A stretch of 64,000 bases of DNA from Roseomonas sp. AR75 (GCF_005222815.1 NZ_STGB01000002.1:496001-560000); one strand, 5' to 3'; shown: positions 44,503 through 54,717, numbered from the stretch's first letter. The notes: generated by a model not told the origin, from the sequence alone. Numbers and translations: made by a program.

Positions 44503-45777
44503 TCAACCCAGCAACGGCCGCACGCGGCGCGCGATGTTGGCGGCGATCTCCAGCGCGGGCTGGTTGCGCACCAGCATCGCCTCAACTTCCTCGCGGAAGA
44601 TGTCCTCGGCGCGCGCCGCATTCTCCCAGCCCGGCAGCGGCGGGCGCGCATCGCGCAGCGCGGCGGCCTCCACCACGGCCCAGGGCACGGCGGCGGCGTA
44701 GCGCGGGTCACCCAGCGTGGAGAGCCGCACCGGCCCGTTGCCGTTCAGCGCAGCGCGCAGCGAGGCATCGGCGCTGCCGAAGCCACGCAGCGCCTTGACC
44801 GCGCCATCCCGGTTGCGGGCATTGCGGGGAATGGCGAGCGCCCAGATCTCGCTCTTCACCGGCGCCACGGGGAAGCGCGAAACGATCTCGGGCGCCGAAG
44901 GCACCGTCGCCACCTGGATGCGGCCGGGATAGCGGCTGGAGGCCGGGTTGTTCAGCGCGGTGAAGCGGCTGATCGGCGAGATCGCGAAGGCCGCGCGGCC
45001 CTGCTGCATGGCGGTGGTGACCTGCTCGGTCGAGAAGCGCGGAAAGGTGCGCGGCAGCACGCCTTCGGCGAAGAACGCGCGCAGCAGATCCAGCGCCTTG
45101 AGCATCGCCGGCTCCTCCACGCGGAGCTGGAGATCCGACGAAAGGAAATCGCCGTCCCACATCCGCGCGAGGTCGATCATCTGCGACGGCCCCGGCCCGT
45201 CCAGCACCAGGCCGTTCACCGCCAGGCCATCGCCGCGGCGGAAGGTGGCGCGGCGCACTGCCGCGGCCAGCGCATCGGGCGAGGCCGGCGGCGCAACCTC
45301 CATCCCGCGCTCCTCCAGCAGCGCGGCGTTGAGGAACAGGCCGGAGGTCGCCTGGCGGAAGGGCAGGCCATAGAGCCGGCCGCCGAAGGTGAAGGGGCGG
45401 CGCATGCCCTCCGGAATGTCCTCGACCGCCAGACCCTGGAGGACGCCTTCCGGGCCATCCAGCGGGACGAACAGCTCCGCCACGCGCGGGGCGACGTAGC
45501 GGTTGAGCAGGAAGGCGAGGTCCACCGCGCCCTCGCGCAGGCTGGCCTCGCGGAACAGGCGGTCATGGATCTCCGGCACGCCGAAGGTCAGCCACTCCAC
45601 GCGCCAGCCGGCGGGGCCGGCGAGTTCGCCGAGCATGTTGCCGCCGGGGCCCTGGCTGACGGCATTGCGATGGACCGAATGGCCGATGATGCCGAGCCGC
45701 GCCTCGGCCTGGGCCAGCGCGGGCGCGGCAAGCGACAGCCCGGCGGCGCCGAGCACGGCGCGACGGGTGAGCGTCAT
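44503..45777 (-). CDS. ABC-type extracellular solute-binding protein (family 1-like)
   Basis: The 424-aa protein has a signal peptide ([24 protein letters not shown]) and a two-lobed SBP fold: [45 protein letters not shown], and [27 protein letters not shown] precedes the ATG. It leads the operon with the split aconitase X, suggesting it binds the substrate or precursor. No ABC permease or ATPase genes are adjacent. Confidence 0.83.
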   Translation of the reverse strand: MTLTRRAVLGAAGLSLAAPALAQAEARLGIIGHSVHRNAVSQGPGGNMLGELAGPAGWRVEWLTFGVPEIHDRLFREASLREGAVDLAFLLNRYVAPRVAELFVPLDGPEGVLQGLAVEDIPEGMRRPFTFGGRLYGLPFRQATSGLFLNAALLEERGMEVAPPASPDALAAAVRRATFRRGDGLAVNGLVLDGPGPSQMIDLARMWDGDFLSSDLQLRVEEPAMLKALDLLRAFFAEGVLPRTFPRFSTEQVTTAMQQGRAAFAISPISRFTALNNPASSRYPGRIQVATVPSAPEIVSRFPVAPVKSEIWALAIPRNARNRDGAVKALRGFGSADASLRAALNGNGPVRLSTLGDPRYAAAVPWAVVEAAALRDARPPLPGWENAARAEDIFREEVEAMLVRNQPALEIAANIARRVRPLLG

Positions 45778-45898
45778 GGCCGTCTCCTCCTTCGCCGCGC
45801 TCCTCTGCCGGCGCGGTGCCGGTGCAGCATGACGCCGGCCGGGGCGATGCCACAAGCCGGGCCTTGACCCTGGCCGCGCGCGGCGCTTCTGAGCCGGC

Positions 45899-46078
45899 AT
45901 GGACAAGAAGGACACGCCGCCCGGCCGCCCGGCCGAGCGCCCCGCAAGCAGCGCGCGGGCGGAGCGGGAGGCCCGGCTTGCCGCCGCGCTGCGCGAGAAC
46001 CTGCGGCGCCGCAAGGCGCAGGCACGCGCCCGTGCGGCGGAGGCGCCACGCCGAGACGACACGGCGAAGGAAGGCTGA
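45899..46078 (+). CDS. Small basic hypothetical protein
   Basis: This 59-aa ORF encodes a highly charged, helical polypeptide with the stretch [22 protein letters not shown]. It starts 121 bp from the divergent SBP gene and ends 64 bp before dcd, on the dcd/murA strand. Codon third positions are GC-rich as in its neighbours. I recognise the charged RENLRRRK pattern as recurrent in alphaproteobacterial small proteins near murA, but no function is known. Confidence 0.6.
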   Translation: MDKKDTPPGRPAERPASSARAEREARLAAALRENLRRRKAQARARAAEAPRRDDTAKEG

Positions 46079-46142
46079 ATGGACGCCGCCCGAGGGTTCC
46101 GCTAACCCGGCCGGGACAGCGCGCCTGGGGGTCGTTACGCTC

Positions 46143-46697
46143 ATGCCCATCATGCCCGACAGCTGGATCCGCCGCATGGCGACGGAACACGGCATGATCG
46201 AGCCCTTCGTGGAAAGCCAGCGGCGGGAGGGGGTGATCTCCTTCGGCCTGTCTTCCTATGGCTACGACGCGCGCCTGGCCGACGAATTCAAGATCTTCAC
46301 CAATGTCGACAACGCCATCGTCGATCCGAAGGGCTTCTCGGAGCAGGGCTTCGTCACGCGGCGCGGCGAGACCTGCATCATCCCGCCGAATTCCTTCCTG
46401 CTCTGCCACACGGTGGAATACTTCCGCATCCCCCGCGACGTGCTGGTGATCTGCCTCGGCAAATCCACCTATGCGCGTTGCGGCCTGATCGTGAACGTCA
46501 CCCCGCTGGAGCCGGAATGGGAAGGCCAGGTGACGATCGAGATCAGCAACACCACCCCCCTGCCCGCCCGCATCTACGCGAACGAGGGTATCTGCCAATT
46601 CCTGTTCCTGCAGGGCGCCGCGCCGCCCGAGGTCAGCTACGCCGATCGCAAGGGCAAATACATGGGCCAGCGCGGCGTCGCGCTGCCGAAGCTCTGA
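46143..46697 (+). CDS. dcd: dCTP deaminase
   Basis: The 184-aa protein deaminates dCTP to dUTP for thymidylate synthesis. Family features: [12 protein letters not shown] near residue 34, [61 protein letters not shown] with the catalytic Glu region, and [13 protein letters not shown] overlap with murA. Confidence 0.97.
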   Translation: MPIMPDSWIRRMATEHGMIEPFVESQRREGVISFGLSSYGYDARLADEFKIFTNVDNAIVDPKGFSEQGFVTRRGETCIIPPNSFLLCHTVEYFRIPRDVLVICLGKSTYARCGLIVNVTPLEPEWEGQVTIEISNTTPLPARIYANEGICQFLFLQGAAPPEVSYADRKGKYMGQRGVALPKL

Positions 46698-47959
46698 TGG
46701 CCATGGACCGCATCCGCATCCGCGGCGGCAAGCCGCTCAACGGCACCATACCCATCAGCGGCGCGAAGAACGCGACGCTGCCTCTGATGACCGCCGCGCT
46801 GCTCTCCGACGGGCCGCTGGTGCTGGAGAACGCGCCGGACCTGGCTGATATCGCGACCATGCGCGCACTGCTCGCGCAGCATGGGCTGCTGGTGGAGCAC
46901 GACCGGGCGGGACGACGCCTGATCCTGCAGGGCAGCGCGACCAACCTGGAAGCGCCCTACGACATCGTGCGCAAGATGCGCGCGAGCGTGCTGGTGCTGG
47001 GGCCGCTGCTGGCCCGCTTCGGGGAGGCGAAGGTCTCGCTGCCCGGCGGCTGCGCCATCGGCACGCGGCCGGTGGACCTGCACCTCAAGGGCCTCGAACA
47101 GATGGGCGCGACCATCGCGCTCGACAGCGGCTACATCGAGGCGAAGGCGCGAGCGGGCGGGCTCAAGGGCGCGAAGATCATCTTCCCGCAGGTCAGCGTC
47201 GGCGCCACCGAGAACCTGCTGATGGCCGCCTGCCTGGCCGATGGCGTGACCGAGCTGGTGAACGCCGCGCAGGAGCCGGAGATCGGCGACCTCGCCATGT
47301 GCCTGATGCGCATGGGCGCCCGCATCGAGGGCATCGGCACGGGCAAGCTGACGGTCGAAGGCGTGAAGAACCTCGGCGCGGCGACGCATCCGATCATCCC
47401 CGACCGCATCGAGGCCGGCACCTTCGCTTGTGCCGCCGCGATCACGGGCGGGCAGGTGATGCTGGAAGGCGCGCGACTGACCGACCTCGGCGCCGTCGCG
47501 CGCGTGCTGCGCGACGCCGGCGTGGATGTCGCGGAGCGCAATGACGGGTTGATGGTCAGCCGCCTGAACGGGTTGCACGGCACCGACGTGATGACGGAGC
47601 CCTTCCCAGGCTTCGCCACCGACATGCAGGCGCAATTCATGGCGCTGATGTGCGTCGCCGACGGCGCTTCGATGATCACCGAGACGATCTTCGAGAACCG
47701 CTTCATGCATGTGCCGGAGCTGATGCGCATGGGCGCGCGCATCAAGTATCACGGCCAGAGCGCGATCGTCCGCGGCGTGCCGAAGCTCTCGGGCGCGCCG
47801 GTGATGGCAACAGACCTGCGCGCCTCCGTCAGCCTGGTGCTGGCGGGACTGGCGGCGCAGGGCGAGACCATCGTGAACCGAGTCTATCACCTAGACCGCG
47901 GCTATGAGGCGGTGGAGCGCAAGCTCGCCGCGGTGGGGGCCGATATCGAGCGCATCTGA
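46697..47959 (+). CDS. murA: UDP-N-acetylglucosamine 1-carboxyvinyltransferase MurA
   Basis: The 420-aa enzyme commits UDP-GlcNAc to peptidoglycan synthesis using PEP. The GAKNATLPL motif (Lys24-Asn25 region) and the active-site loop [11 protein letters not shown] with Cys119 are present, so fosfomycin sensitivity is expected from this residue. ATG overlaps the dcd stop. An alternative ATG lies two codons downstream. Confidence 0.97.
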   Translation: MAMDRIRIRGGKPLNGTIPISGAKNATLPLMTAALLSDGPLVLENAPDLADIATMRALLAQHGLLVEHDRAGRRLILQGSATNLEAPYDIVRKMRASVLVLGPLLARFGEAKVSLPGGCAIGTRPVDLHLKGLEQMGATIALDSGYIEAKARAGGLKGAKIIFPQVSVGATENLLMAACLADGVTELVNAAQEPEIGDLAMCLMRMGARIEGIGTGKLTVEGVKNLGAATHPIIPDRIEAGTFACAAAITGGQVMLEGARLTDLGAVARVLRDAGVDVAERNDGLMVSRLNGLHGTDVMTEPFPGFATDMQAQFMALMCVADGASMITETIFENRFMHVPELMRMGARIKYHGQSAIVRGVPKLSGAPVMATDLRASVSLVLAGLAAQGETIVNRVYHLDRGYEAVERKLAAVGADIERI

Positions 47960-47971
47960 GGGGGCGTGGCG

Positions 47972-48949
47972 ATGCTGCAGCCGGTGGACCGCCTGGAGAT
48001 CCAGGTGCTGGTGGACAACGTCACCGACAGCCTCTCCCGCGTGCCGCCCTTCGTCACCCGCGAATGGAACGTGTTGCGCCGCTTCGGCCTGACGCGGACC
48101 AGCGGCGGCGCACTGTGCTGCGCCAATCACGGGCTTTCCCTGGTGATCACGCTTCATCGCGGGGCCGCGCGCCATCGATTCCTGTTCGATGGCGGCCCCG
48201 ATCCCTACGCGATCGCGCGCAACGGCCCGAAGCTCGGCGTGCCCTTCGGCGAGATCGAGGCGGCGATGCTGAGCCACGGCCATTGGGACCATGCGGGCGG
48301 CATCCCGAAGGCGCTGGAGTTCATCACCGCGGCGAATGGAGGGCGGGCCGTGCCGCTCCACCTGCATCCCGGCATGTTCCGCGAGCGCGGCGGCCGCCAG
48401 CCGGATGGCGGCGTCTTCCCGATGGATCGCGTTCCGGCGCCGCAGGATTGGGCGGCGATGGGTGCTGCGCCTGTCGTCACCGACCGGCCGGCCGCGCTGT
48501 TCGACGAGACGCTCTGGATCAGCGGCGAGATCCCGCGCCGCACGCCCTATGAGCGCGGCCTGCCCGGCCAGGTGGCCCGCGCGACCGAGGCCGACCCGTG
48601 GGAATGGGACGAGCTGCTGATGGATGAGCGCTTCTGCGCCGTGCATGTCCGCGGCCGCGGCCTGGTCGTGTTCAGCGCCTGCTCGCACGCCGGCATCGTC
48701 AATGTGCTGCATGCGGCGCGCGAGAGCTTCCCTGACGTGCCGCTGTTCGCCGCGATGGGCGGCTTCCACCTCTCGGGCGAGAACGAGGCGATCATCCCGG
48801 AAACAGTCGCCGACCTGGCGCAGTTCGACCTGCCGCTGCTCATCCCGGCGCATTGCACAGGCTGGCGCGCCGTGAATGCGCTGGAGCGCGCCTTCGGCGA
48901 GCGCGTGGTGCCGGCGGCGGTGGGGAAGCTGTTCGTGCTGGAACCGTAG
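47972..48949 (+). CDS. MBL-fold metallohydrolase
   Basis: The 325-aa protein has the metal-binding motif SHGHWDHAGG, LHLHPGMF, SACSHAGIVN and MGGFHLSG plus PAHCTGW, the layout of COG1237-type proteins related to beta-RFAP synthase. The ATG at 47972 has GAGGGG upstream; a GTG two codons earlier is also possible. Thirteen bp after murA, same transcript. Substrate unknown. Confidence 0.88.
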   Translation: MLQPVDRLEIQVLVDNVTDSLSRVPPFVTREWNVLRRFGLTRTSGGALCCANHGLSLVITLHRGAARHRFLFDGGPDPYAIARNGPKLGVPFGEIEAAMLSHGHWDHAGGIPKALEFITAANGGRAVPLHLHPGMFRERGGRQPDGGVFPMDRVPAPQDWAAMGAAPVVTDRPAALFDETLWISGEIPRRTPYERGLPGQVARATEADPWEWDELLMDERFCAVHVRGRGLVVFSACSHAGIVNVLHAARESFPDVPLFAAMGGFHLSGENEAIIPETVADLAQFDLPLLIPAHCTGWRAVNALERAFGERVVPAAVGKLFVLEP

Positions 48950-48958
48950 CGCCAGCCC

Positions 48959-49735
48959 TCAGCGGAACATCGCGCCGCCATCCACGTCCACGACCGTGCC
49001 GTTGACATAGCCGCCGCGGGGCGAGGCCAGGAAGGCAGCGAGGTCGGCGATCTCGCGCGGCTCGATGGCGCGGCCGAAGGGCAGCCCCGTCAGCGTCTCC
49101 GCCCAGCGCGCCTCGTCGCCGAACTGCTGCTGCGCATTGGTGCGCGCCAGCGTCATCATCCGATCGGTGCGCGTCGCGGCGGGGTTGATGCCGAAGACGC
49201 GCACGCCGTGCGCGACCGAAGCGCCGCCGAGCGCGGAGGTGAAGGCGATCAGCGCGGCGTTCGCCGTCGCGCCCGCAATGTAGCCCGCGCGCGGCGTACG
49301 GCCGGCCATGCCGATGATGTTGCAGATCACGCCCGCCTTCCGCGCCTCCATGCCCGGCAAATAGAGCTGGCACAGGTGGATGTAGCCCAGCAGCTTGAGG
49401 TCCCAGGCCGCGCGCCAGCGCTCCATCGGGATGTCGGAAAGCCGCCCGCCGGGGATCGCGCCGGCGTTGTTCACCAGGATGTCCGGGTCGGGATGCGCCG
49501 CGTGCAGGCTGGCGCGACCCGCATCGGTCGAGAGGTCGGCCGCGAAGGTTTCCACCGCCACCTGCGCCTTGCCGCGCACAACGTCGGCCGCTTTGGTCAG
49601 TGCGGCCGCGTCGCGCGAGACGAGGATGATGTCGCAGCCGGCCTCCGCGAAGGATTCCGCGCAGGCCAGCCCGATCCCCTTCGAGCCGCCGGTGATGAGA
49701 ACGCGCTTGCCGGTGAGGCCGAGGTCCATCGACAT
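48959..49735 (-). CDS. SDR-family protein with degenerate active site
   Basis: The 258-aa protein keeps the cofactor motif TGGSKGIG (15-22) and NNAG (89-92), but the active-site segment reads IIGMAGRTPRAGYIAGATANAA: Tyr152 remains while the Lys of YxxxK is Ala156 and the usual Ser is Gly142. It may be a non-classical SDR or a binding protein. It follows the TPP-enzyme gene by 6 bp and is co-transcribed with it. Confidence 0.85.
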   Translation of the reverse strand: MSMDLGLTGKRVLITGGSKGIGLACAESFAEAGCDIILVSRDAAALTKAADVVRGKAQVAVETFAADLSTDAGRASLHAAHPDPDILVNNAGAIPGGRLSDIPMERWRAAWDLKLLGYIHLCQLYLPGMEARKAGVICNIIGMAGRTPRAGYIAGATANAALIAFTSALGGASVAHGVRVFGINPAATRTDRMMTLARTNAQQQFGDEARWAETLTGLPFGRAIEPREIADLAAFLASPRGGYVNGTVVDVDGGAMFR

Positions 49736-49741
49736 AGCTTC

Positions 49742-51283
49742 TCAGATCTCCAGCTCGATCACGAACGGACCCTCGCGCGAGAAGGACTGCTTCATCAGGT
49801 CGGCGCAGCCTTCCAGCGTCGCGGTCTTCGCCGCCTCCACGCCCATGCCGTTGGCGAGCTTCACCCAGTCGAGGTCCGGATTGCCGAGGTCCATCATGTC
49901 CATCGCCGTGCGGCCCGGATTGGCGCCGACGCCGCGGTATTCGCCCAGCAGGATCGCGTATTTGCGGTTGCTCAGCACGATGGTGGTCACCGGCAGCTTC
50001 TCGCGTGCCTGCGTCCACAGCCCCTGCAGCGTGTACATGCCGGAGCCATCGGCCTGCAGGTTGATCACCCGGCGCCCCGGCGCGCCGACCGCCGCGCCGG
50101 TCGCCAGCGGGATGCCGCAGCCGATCGCGCCGCCGGTGATCTGCAGCCAGTCATGCTTCGGCGCGCAATGGGTTTCCTTGAAGAAGCCGCGGCCGAAGGA
50201 GACGCTTTCATCCGCCACGATCGCCTCGTCCGGCATCAGCGCGGCCAGCGTCCGCGCCAGCCCCTCGGGTGTCGGCGCGCCGCGCGCGGGCTCCGGCCGC
50301 GGGCCGGGATCGGGCAGGTCCGCGGCCGGCGCGCGCAACTCCTCCGCCAGCGCAGTCAACGCCTGGATCGGGTCGGCCTCGTAGCGCGTCAGCAGCACGG
50401 CCTCGGCGTCCTCGCGGCAATGCAGTGACGGCTTGCCAGGATAGGCGAAGAAGCCGACGGGCATGCGGCTATTGACCAGCACGATGGTCGTGTACGGCTT
50501 CAGCGCCTCCAGCGCGACGTCCACGGGATAGGGCACGCGCTCCAGCGGCGGGCGGCCGCGGCCCCGCTCGAAGCGGCCGTTCGAGCCCTCCGCCATCAGC
50601 GCGGCGCCCGTATGCGCGGCGATGCGCCAGGCGAGCTCCTGCGCCTCGGCCGTCAGCGCCAGCCCGCCGAGCAGGATCAGCACGTCCTTCCGGTCCCGCA
50701 GCACGCGCGCGGCGTTGCGGATCGCCATCGGGTCGGCCTGCGGCGCGGCGGGCACGGGCAGCGCGGCGGCGGGGCCGACCGTCGCCTCGTCCCAGCAGGT
50801 GTCCGACGGCAGGATCAGCGTCGCGACCTGCCCCGGCGAGGTCCGTGCGGCCTGCACCGCGACTGCGGCGTCGCGCCCGACCTCGTCGGCGCGGCGGACC
50901 GTGCGGGTCCAGGCCGACACGCCGCGCGCGAAGCCCTCGGTATCCGCGGTCAGCGGCGCATCGAAGGGCCGATGATAGGTCGCCTGGTCGCCGACGCAGT
51001 TCACCATGCCGGACCGCGCGCGCCGCGCATTGTGGATGTTGGCCAGACCGTTCGCGAGGCCGGGCCCGCAATGCAGCAGCGTCGCCGCCGGCTTGCCCGC
51101 CATGCGCCAGTAGCCGTCCGCCATGCCGGTGACGACGTTCTCCTGCAGGCCGAGGACGCAGCGCATGCCGGGGATGCGGTCCAGCGCGGCGACGAAATGC
51201 ATCTCGCTGGTGCCGGGGTTGGCGAAGCAGACCTCCACCCCCGAGGCCAGCAGCGTATGGACCAGACTTTCCGCGCCGTTCAC
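49742..51283 (-). CDS. Thiamine-diphosphate enzyme, acetolactate synthase large subunit-like
   Basis: The 513-aa protein has the three TPP-family domains: FANPGTSEMHF and the catalytic Glu48 (GLQENVVTGMADGY), a central domain, and a C-terminal TPP-binding QADGSGMYTLQGLW...SNRKYAIL motif. It resembles the benzoylformate-decarboxylase/IlvB-like group without an adjacent small subunit. It probably decarboxylates a 2-keto acid, with the following SDR gene acting nearby in metabolism (inference). Confidence 0.88.
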   Translation of the reverse strand: MNGAESLVHTLLASGVEVCFANPGTSEMHFVAALDRIPGMRCVLGLQENVVTGMADGYWRMAGKPAATLLHCGPGLANGLANIHNARRARSGMVNCVGDQATYHRPFDAPLTADTEGFARGVSAWTRTVRRADEVGRDAAVAVQAARTSPGQVATLILPSDTCWDEATVGPAAALPVPAAPQADPMAIRNAARVLRDRKDVLILLGGLALTAEAQELAWRIAAHTGAALMAEGSNGRFERGRGRPPLERVPYPVDVALEALKPYTTIVLVNSRMPVGFFAYPGKPSLHCREDAEAVLLTRYEADPIQALTALAEELRAPAADLPDPGPRPEPARGAPTPEGLARTLAALMPDEAIVADESVSFGRGFFKETHCAPKHDWLQITGGAIGCGIPLATGAAVGAPGRRVINLQADGSGMYTLQGLWTQAREKLPVTTIVLSNRKYAILLGEYRGVGANPGRTAMDMMDLGNPDLDWVKLANGMGVEAAKTATLEGCADLMKQSFSREGPFVIELEI

Positions 51284-51461
51284 CCGACCGCTTCCCTGTC
51301 ACCGTGAGGCGGGGAAGCTGCGCGGGCCGCGCCGCGCCGGCAAGAGGGCCCGCGCCGACAATCCGGTGGGGCGGCTCGCGACACCGTGAGCCCCCCTTTA
51401 CGAACCGTCATGGTGCCGCAATCCTGCCTCCATCAGGGGGCAAAGGGAAACGATCGGTCCC

Positions 51462-51471
51462 GGGGGGGGGG
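51462..51471. repeat. Homopolymeric G10 tract upstream of the spermidine-synthase-like gene
   Basis: Ten consecutive G residues, 23 bp before the ATG at 51495, inside the 211-bp divergent intergenic region (51284-51494). Such a tract is prone to slippage; no other gene is seen in this gap. Confidence 0.7.
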
Positions 51472-51494
51472 CCCGGTCGAGGGGGACGGGGGAC

Positions 51495-53765
51495 ATGCCG
51501 CGGCTCGCGGTCGCATTCTTCTGCTCGGGCTTCGCTGCGCTGCTGTGCCAGATCGTGTGGCAGCGCATGCTGGGCATCTTCGCGGGATCGGACACGGTCT
51601 CCGCGGCGCTGGTGGTGGGTGCCTTCCTGGCGGGGCTCGGCCTCGGCTCGATCCTGGGCGCAAAAATCGCGGACCGGCTGACGGCCGCGCAGGCGCTTGT
51701 CGGCTTCGCGCTGGCCGAGGCCGGTGTCGGCGCCTTTGCCCTGGTGTCGAAGCTCTTCCTCTACGATTTCCTTGCCACTGACCTGGCCGGCGTGGTGGAC
51801 GCGCCGGCGGCGATCTTCGCGCTCTGCTTCGCCGGGCTGGTGCTGCCGACGACGCTGATGGGCGCGTCGCTGCCGCTGCTGGCGCGGGCCATCGCCACCA
51901 GCCTCGACACCGTCGCGGAACGGGTTGGCACGCTCTACGGGCTGAACACGCTGGGCGCGGGCCTCGGCGCCCTGCTCGGCGGCTGGCTGCTGGTGGGCAA
52001 TCTCGGCTTCGTCGGCGCGCTGGTGCTGGCGGCCGGGCTGGACGCCTTCGCGGCGCTGCTCGCGCTGACCCTGCTGCCGGCCTTGCGCCGCACGGAAGCC
52101 GCGATGCCGCGTGCGGCGGCAACGCCGAAGGCCGTGGACACCGAGCCCTTCGGCAGCCTTCGGCTGTGGTGCCTGCTGGTCTTTCTTTCGGGCTACGTGA
52201 TCGTCGCGCTGGAGATCGTCTGGGTGCGGCTGATGGGCCAGGTCGGCCAATACCACGCCTATCTGTTCCCCACCGTCCTCGGCGTGTTCCTGCTGGCCGA
52301 CGGCGCCGGCATGGCAGTGGCGGCGCGCATGGTGCGCCGCATGAAAGACCCCCGCCCGGCCTTCTTCATCACCCAGGCCGGCGGCTTCGTGCTCGGCGCG
52401 GCGCTGATCCTCGCCCTCTACTGGGCGCTGCCGCATTGGCCGATCAGCAGCGTCGTCAATGCCGACATCCAGCGCCTGCGCGGCGAGGGCCTGGCCACGA
52501 CGATGCTGCTGATCGTGCTGGTGGTGGGCCCGCCCAGCTTCGTCATCGGCATGACCTTCCCCTTCGTGCAGCGCGCCGTGCAGCAGGACCTGGCGAGCGT
52601 CGGGGCGCGCGTCGGCTGGGTGCAGCTTGCGAACATCCTCGGCAACGCCGCGGGCTCGATCGGCACGGGCATCGTCACCTTCCACCTGCTCGGGACCGCG
52701 GGCACGCTGCAGCTTCTCGCGGTGCTGTCGCTGCTGCTGGTCCTCGGCTGGCTGTGGAAGGCGGGCTGGCGGCGCCGGCCGGAGGTTGCGTTGGCCGCCG
52801 CCTGCGTGCTGGCGCTGCTGGCGCTGCCCTCCAACGCGGCGCTGTGGTCGCGCCTGCATGCGGAACAGCCGGGCCATCGCACCGCCTGGGCCGAGGACCG
52901 CTCCGGCGTCGCCTTCTTCCGCGATGACTCGGCCGATGCGACGCAGCCGCATGGCCCCTTCTTCATCCAGGGCTTTGCGCAGGGCCGCATCCCGTTCCTG
53001 CCGATCCATCAGTTCCTGGGTGCGGTCGGGCCGCTGCTGCATGCTGATCCGGAGCGCATCCTGTGCATCGGCATCGGCTCCGGCGGCACGCCCTGGGCGG
53101 CCGGCATCGCGCCGGAGACGGCGAGCATCCGCGCCATCGAGCTGGTCGGCCCGGTGATCGCCGCGCACCAGGAACTGGCCGAGCGCAACCCGGATGGCCC
53201 GATCGCCGAGATGTTCCGCAACCCCCGCTGGACGCTGGAATACGGCGACGGCCGTCGTGCCCTGTCGAAGGGGGAGACGCAGTACGACGTGATCCAGGCG
53301 GATGCGATCCTGCCGGAGGGCTCGCATTCCGGCCTGCTCTATTCCCGGGAATTCCTGGAGCAGGTGCGCCGGCGGCTGGCGCCCGGCGGGATCTATGTGC
53401 AGTGGGGGCCGACCCGGCGCGCGGTCGAGACCTTCGCCGCGGTGTTCCCGCACACGCTTCTGCTGATGCCCGGTTCCGTCCTGATCGGCTCCGACAGCCC
53501 CATCGATTATGATGCGGAGCGGCTTGCGGCACGCTTCGCCGATCCGCGGGTCGCCGCGCACCTCGCCCAGGGCAACCGCGACTTCGCCGACTACCGCAGC
53601 TTCTTCACGCGGCCGCCGCTGCGCTGGGAGCCGGGCAGCCCGCGCGCCGAGGCGTCCCTGACCGATGTGTTCCCGCGCGACGAGTTCTACCTGAACAATC
53701 CGGTCCGCATGACCGTGGACCTGACAAGGCCATCCGACCTCATGGTCCAGGCGGAGTCTCGCTGA
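51495..53765 (+). CDS. Membrane-fused spermidine synthase-like protein
   Basis: The 756-aa protein has an N-terminal MFS-like membrane region in two blocks (about residues 1-200 and 220-430, with FCSGFAALLCQIVWQRMLG and a repeat-like FLSGYVIVALEIVWVRLMGQ), then a soluble spermidine-synthase-like methyltransferase fold: ILCIGIGSGGTPWAAG (515-530), IELVGPVI, YGDGRRALSKGETQYDVIQADAILPEG. The motif-I glycine-rich loop is retained. Activity and substrate are unknown; this fused architecture is widespread. Confidence 0.88.
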   Translation: MPRLAVAFFCSGFAALLCQIVWQRMLGIFAGSDTVSAALVVGAFLAGLGLGSILGAKIADRLTAAQALVGFALAEAGVGAFALVSKLFLYDFLATDLAGVVDAPAAIFALCFAGLVLPTTLMGASLPLLARAIATSLDTVAERVGTLYGLNTLGAGLGALLGGWLLVGNLGFVGALVLAAGLDAFAALLALTLLPALRRTEAAMPRAAATPKAVDTEPFGSLRLWCLLVFLSGYVIVALEIVWVRLMGQVGQYHAYLFPTVLGVFLLADGAGMAVAARMVRRMKDPRPAFFITQAGGFVLGAALILALYWALPHWPISSVVNADIQRLRGEGLATTMLLIVLVVGPPSFVIGMTFPFVQRAVQQDLASVGARVGWVQLANILGNAAGSIGTGIVTFHLLGTAGTLQLLAVLSLLLVLGWLWKAGWRRRPEVALAAACVLALLALPSNAALWSRLHAEQPGHRTAWAEDRSGVAFFRDDSADATQPHGPFFIQGFAQGRIPFLPIHQFLGAVGPLLHADPERILCIGIGSGGTPWAAGIAPETASIRAIELVGPVIAAHQELAERNPDGPIAEMFRNPRWTLEYGDGRRALSKGETQYDVIQADAILPEGSHSGLLYSREFLEQVRRRLAPGGIYVQWGPTRRAVETFAAVFPHTLLLMPGSVLIGSDSPIDYDAERLAARFADPRVAAHLAQGNRDFADYRSFFTRPPLRWEPGSPRAEASLTDVFPRDEFYLNNPVRMTVDLTRPSDLMVQAESR

Positions 53766-53839
53766 CGCCGCACGCAAGATATTTCCACGGCCGCGGAACC
53801 ATTGCTAATCTGTGGCAATGCGGCGCGGCGAAGGCGGGT

Positions 53840-54694
53840 ATGCACTTGCCCCGCGACGCGGAGGGGGGCGTCGCAGCCATGCCCGCGTCCGGTATCGCGC
53901 GTTTCGGCGCGCTCGTCATCGTCCTGCTCGCGACGACCTGCCTTGAAGCCAGGGCGGGCATCCTCGGCATCGCAACCGGGGTGGCGCCGCAGGCAAACCC
54001 GGCGGCGAACCTGATCGCCAATGGCGGCTTCGAGAGCGGTGCCGCGGGCAACCAGATGTGGACCGGCAACGGCCCCTACACGGGCGCGAATACCGGCGGT
54101 CCCGGCGTCTCGATCCCATCTTGGAGCGCCAGCTACCCCAGCGGGGCCTATGGCTGGTGGGGCCCGCTGCCCATGGCCGCCGCGCCCTGCGCTGAGGGAG
54201 CGAACTGCGTGTATTTCGGCAATTGGATCACCGCGGCATCGCAGACACCCAGCTTCGCGGCGAACGGCATCGTGACGTTCCCGGGGCCCGTCGCCTTCAC
54301 CAACACGGTGCCCACGAATCAGGGCCAGGTGACGCTGTCGCAGACTGTCGGCCTGACGCCCGGCGCGACCTACCTGCTCGATTTCTGGGTCACCGGGGAA
54401 GGACCGCCGAGCCTGCCAAGCGGCGTGTTCGGTCTGGGCATCGGCACGCAGTCCGTCTTCCTCGAAGTCACGACCGGGACGCGGCGCTACTACGTCACCT
54501 TCACGGCCGATGCCGCGGCCACCCCCATTGCCTTCACCAATTGGGGGCACATCCAGACAGGCCCCGGCGTGACGACGGAACTGGTACTCGATGATGTGAT
54601 CCTCAACCGCGTGCCTGCGCCCGGCGGCCTTACATTGTGCGCGGTCGCACTGGCCGCCCTCGCGGCCGCGCGGCCGAGAGCGGCACGCCGCTAG
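53840..54694 (+). CDS. Exported PEP-CTERM-like beta-sandwich protein
   Basis: The 284-aa protein (254-271 if a downstream start is used) has a signal peptide centred on FGALVIVLLATTCLEARA, a body with NLIANGGFESG and VTLSQTVGLTPGATYLLDFWV typical of DUF642/carbohydrate-binding-like jelly rolls in PEP-CTERM proteins, and a C-terminal VPAPGGLTLCAVALAALAAARPRAARR sorting-type tail. Start at 53840 has GAAGGCGGG; ATG at 53879 is an alternative. Function unknown. Confidence 0.75.
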   Translation: MHLPRDAEGGVAAMPASGIARFGALVIVLLATTCLEARAGILGIATGVAPQANPAANLIANGGFESGAAGNQMWTGNGPYTGANTGGPGVSIPSWSASYPSGAYGWWGPLPMAAAPCAEGANCVYFGNWITAASQTPSFAANGIVTFPGPVAFTNTVPTNQGQVTLSQTVGLTPGATYLLDFWVTGEGPPSLPSGVFGLGIGTQSVFLEVTTGTRRYYVTFTADAAATPIAFTNWGHIQTGPGVTTELVLDDVILNRVPAPGGLTLCAVALAALAAARPRAARR

Positions 54695-54717
54695 GCGCTG
54701 CGGGATCTCGTCGCCGT

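Noticed and set aside
43309..45867. 852-codon plus-strand open frame opposite aconitase X and the SBP
   Set aside because: Antisense shadow; no domains or signals, and the minus-strand genes have full family signatures.
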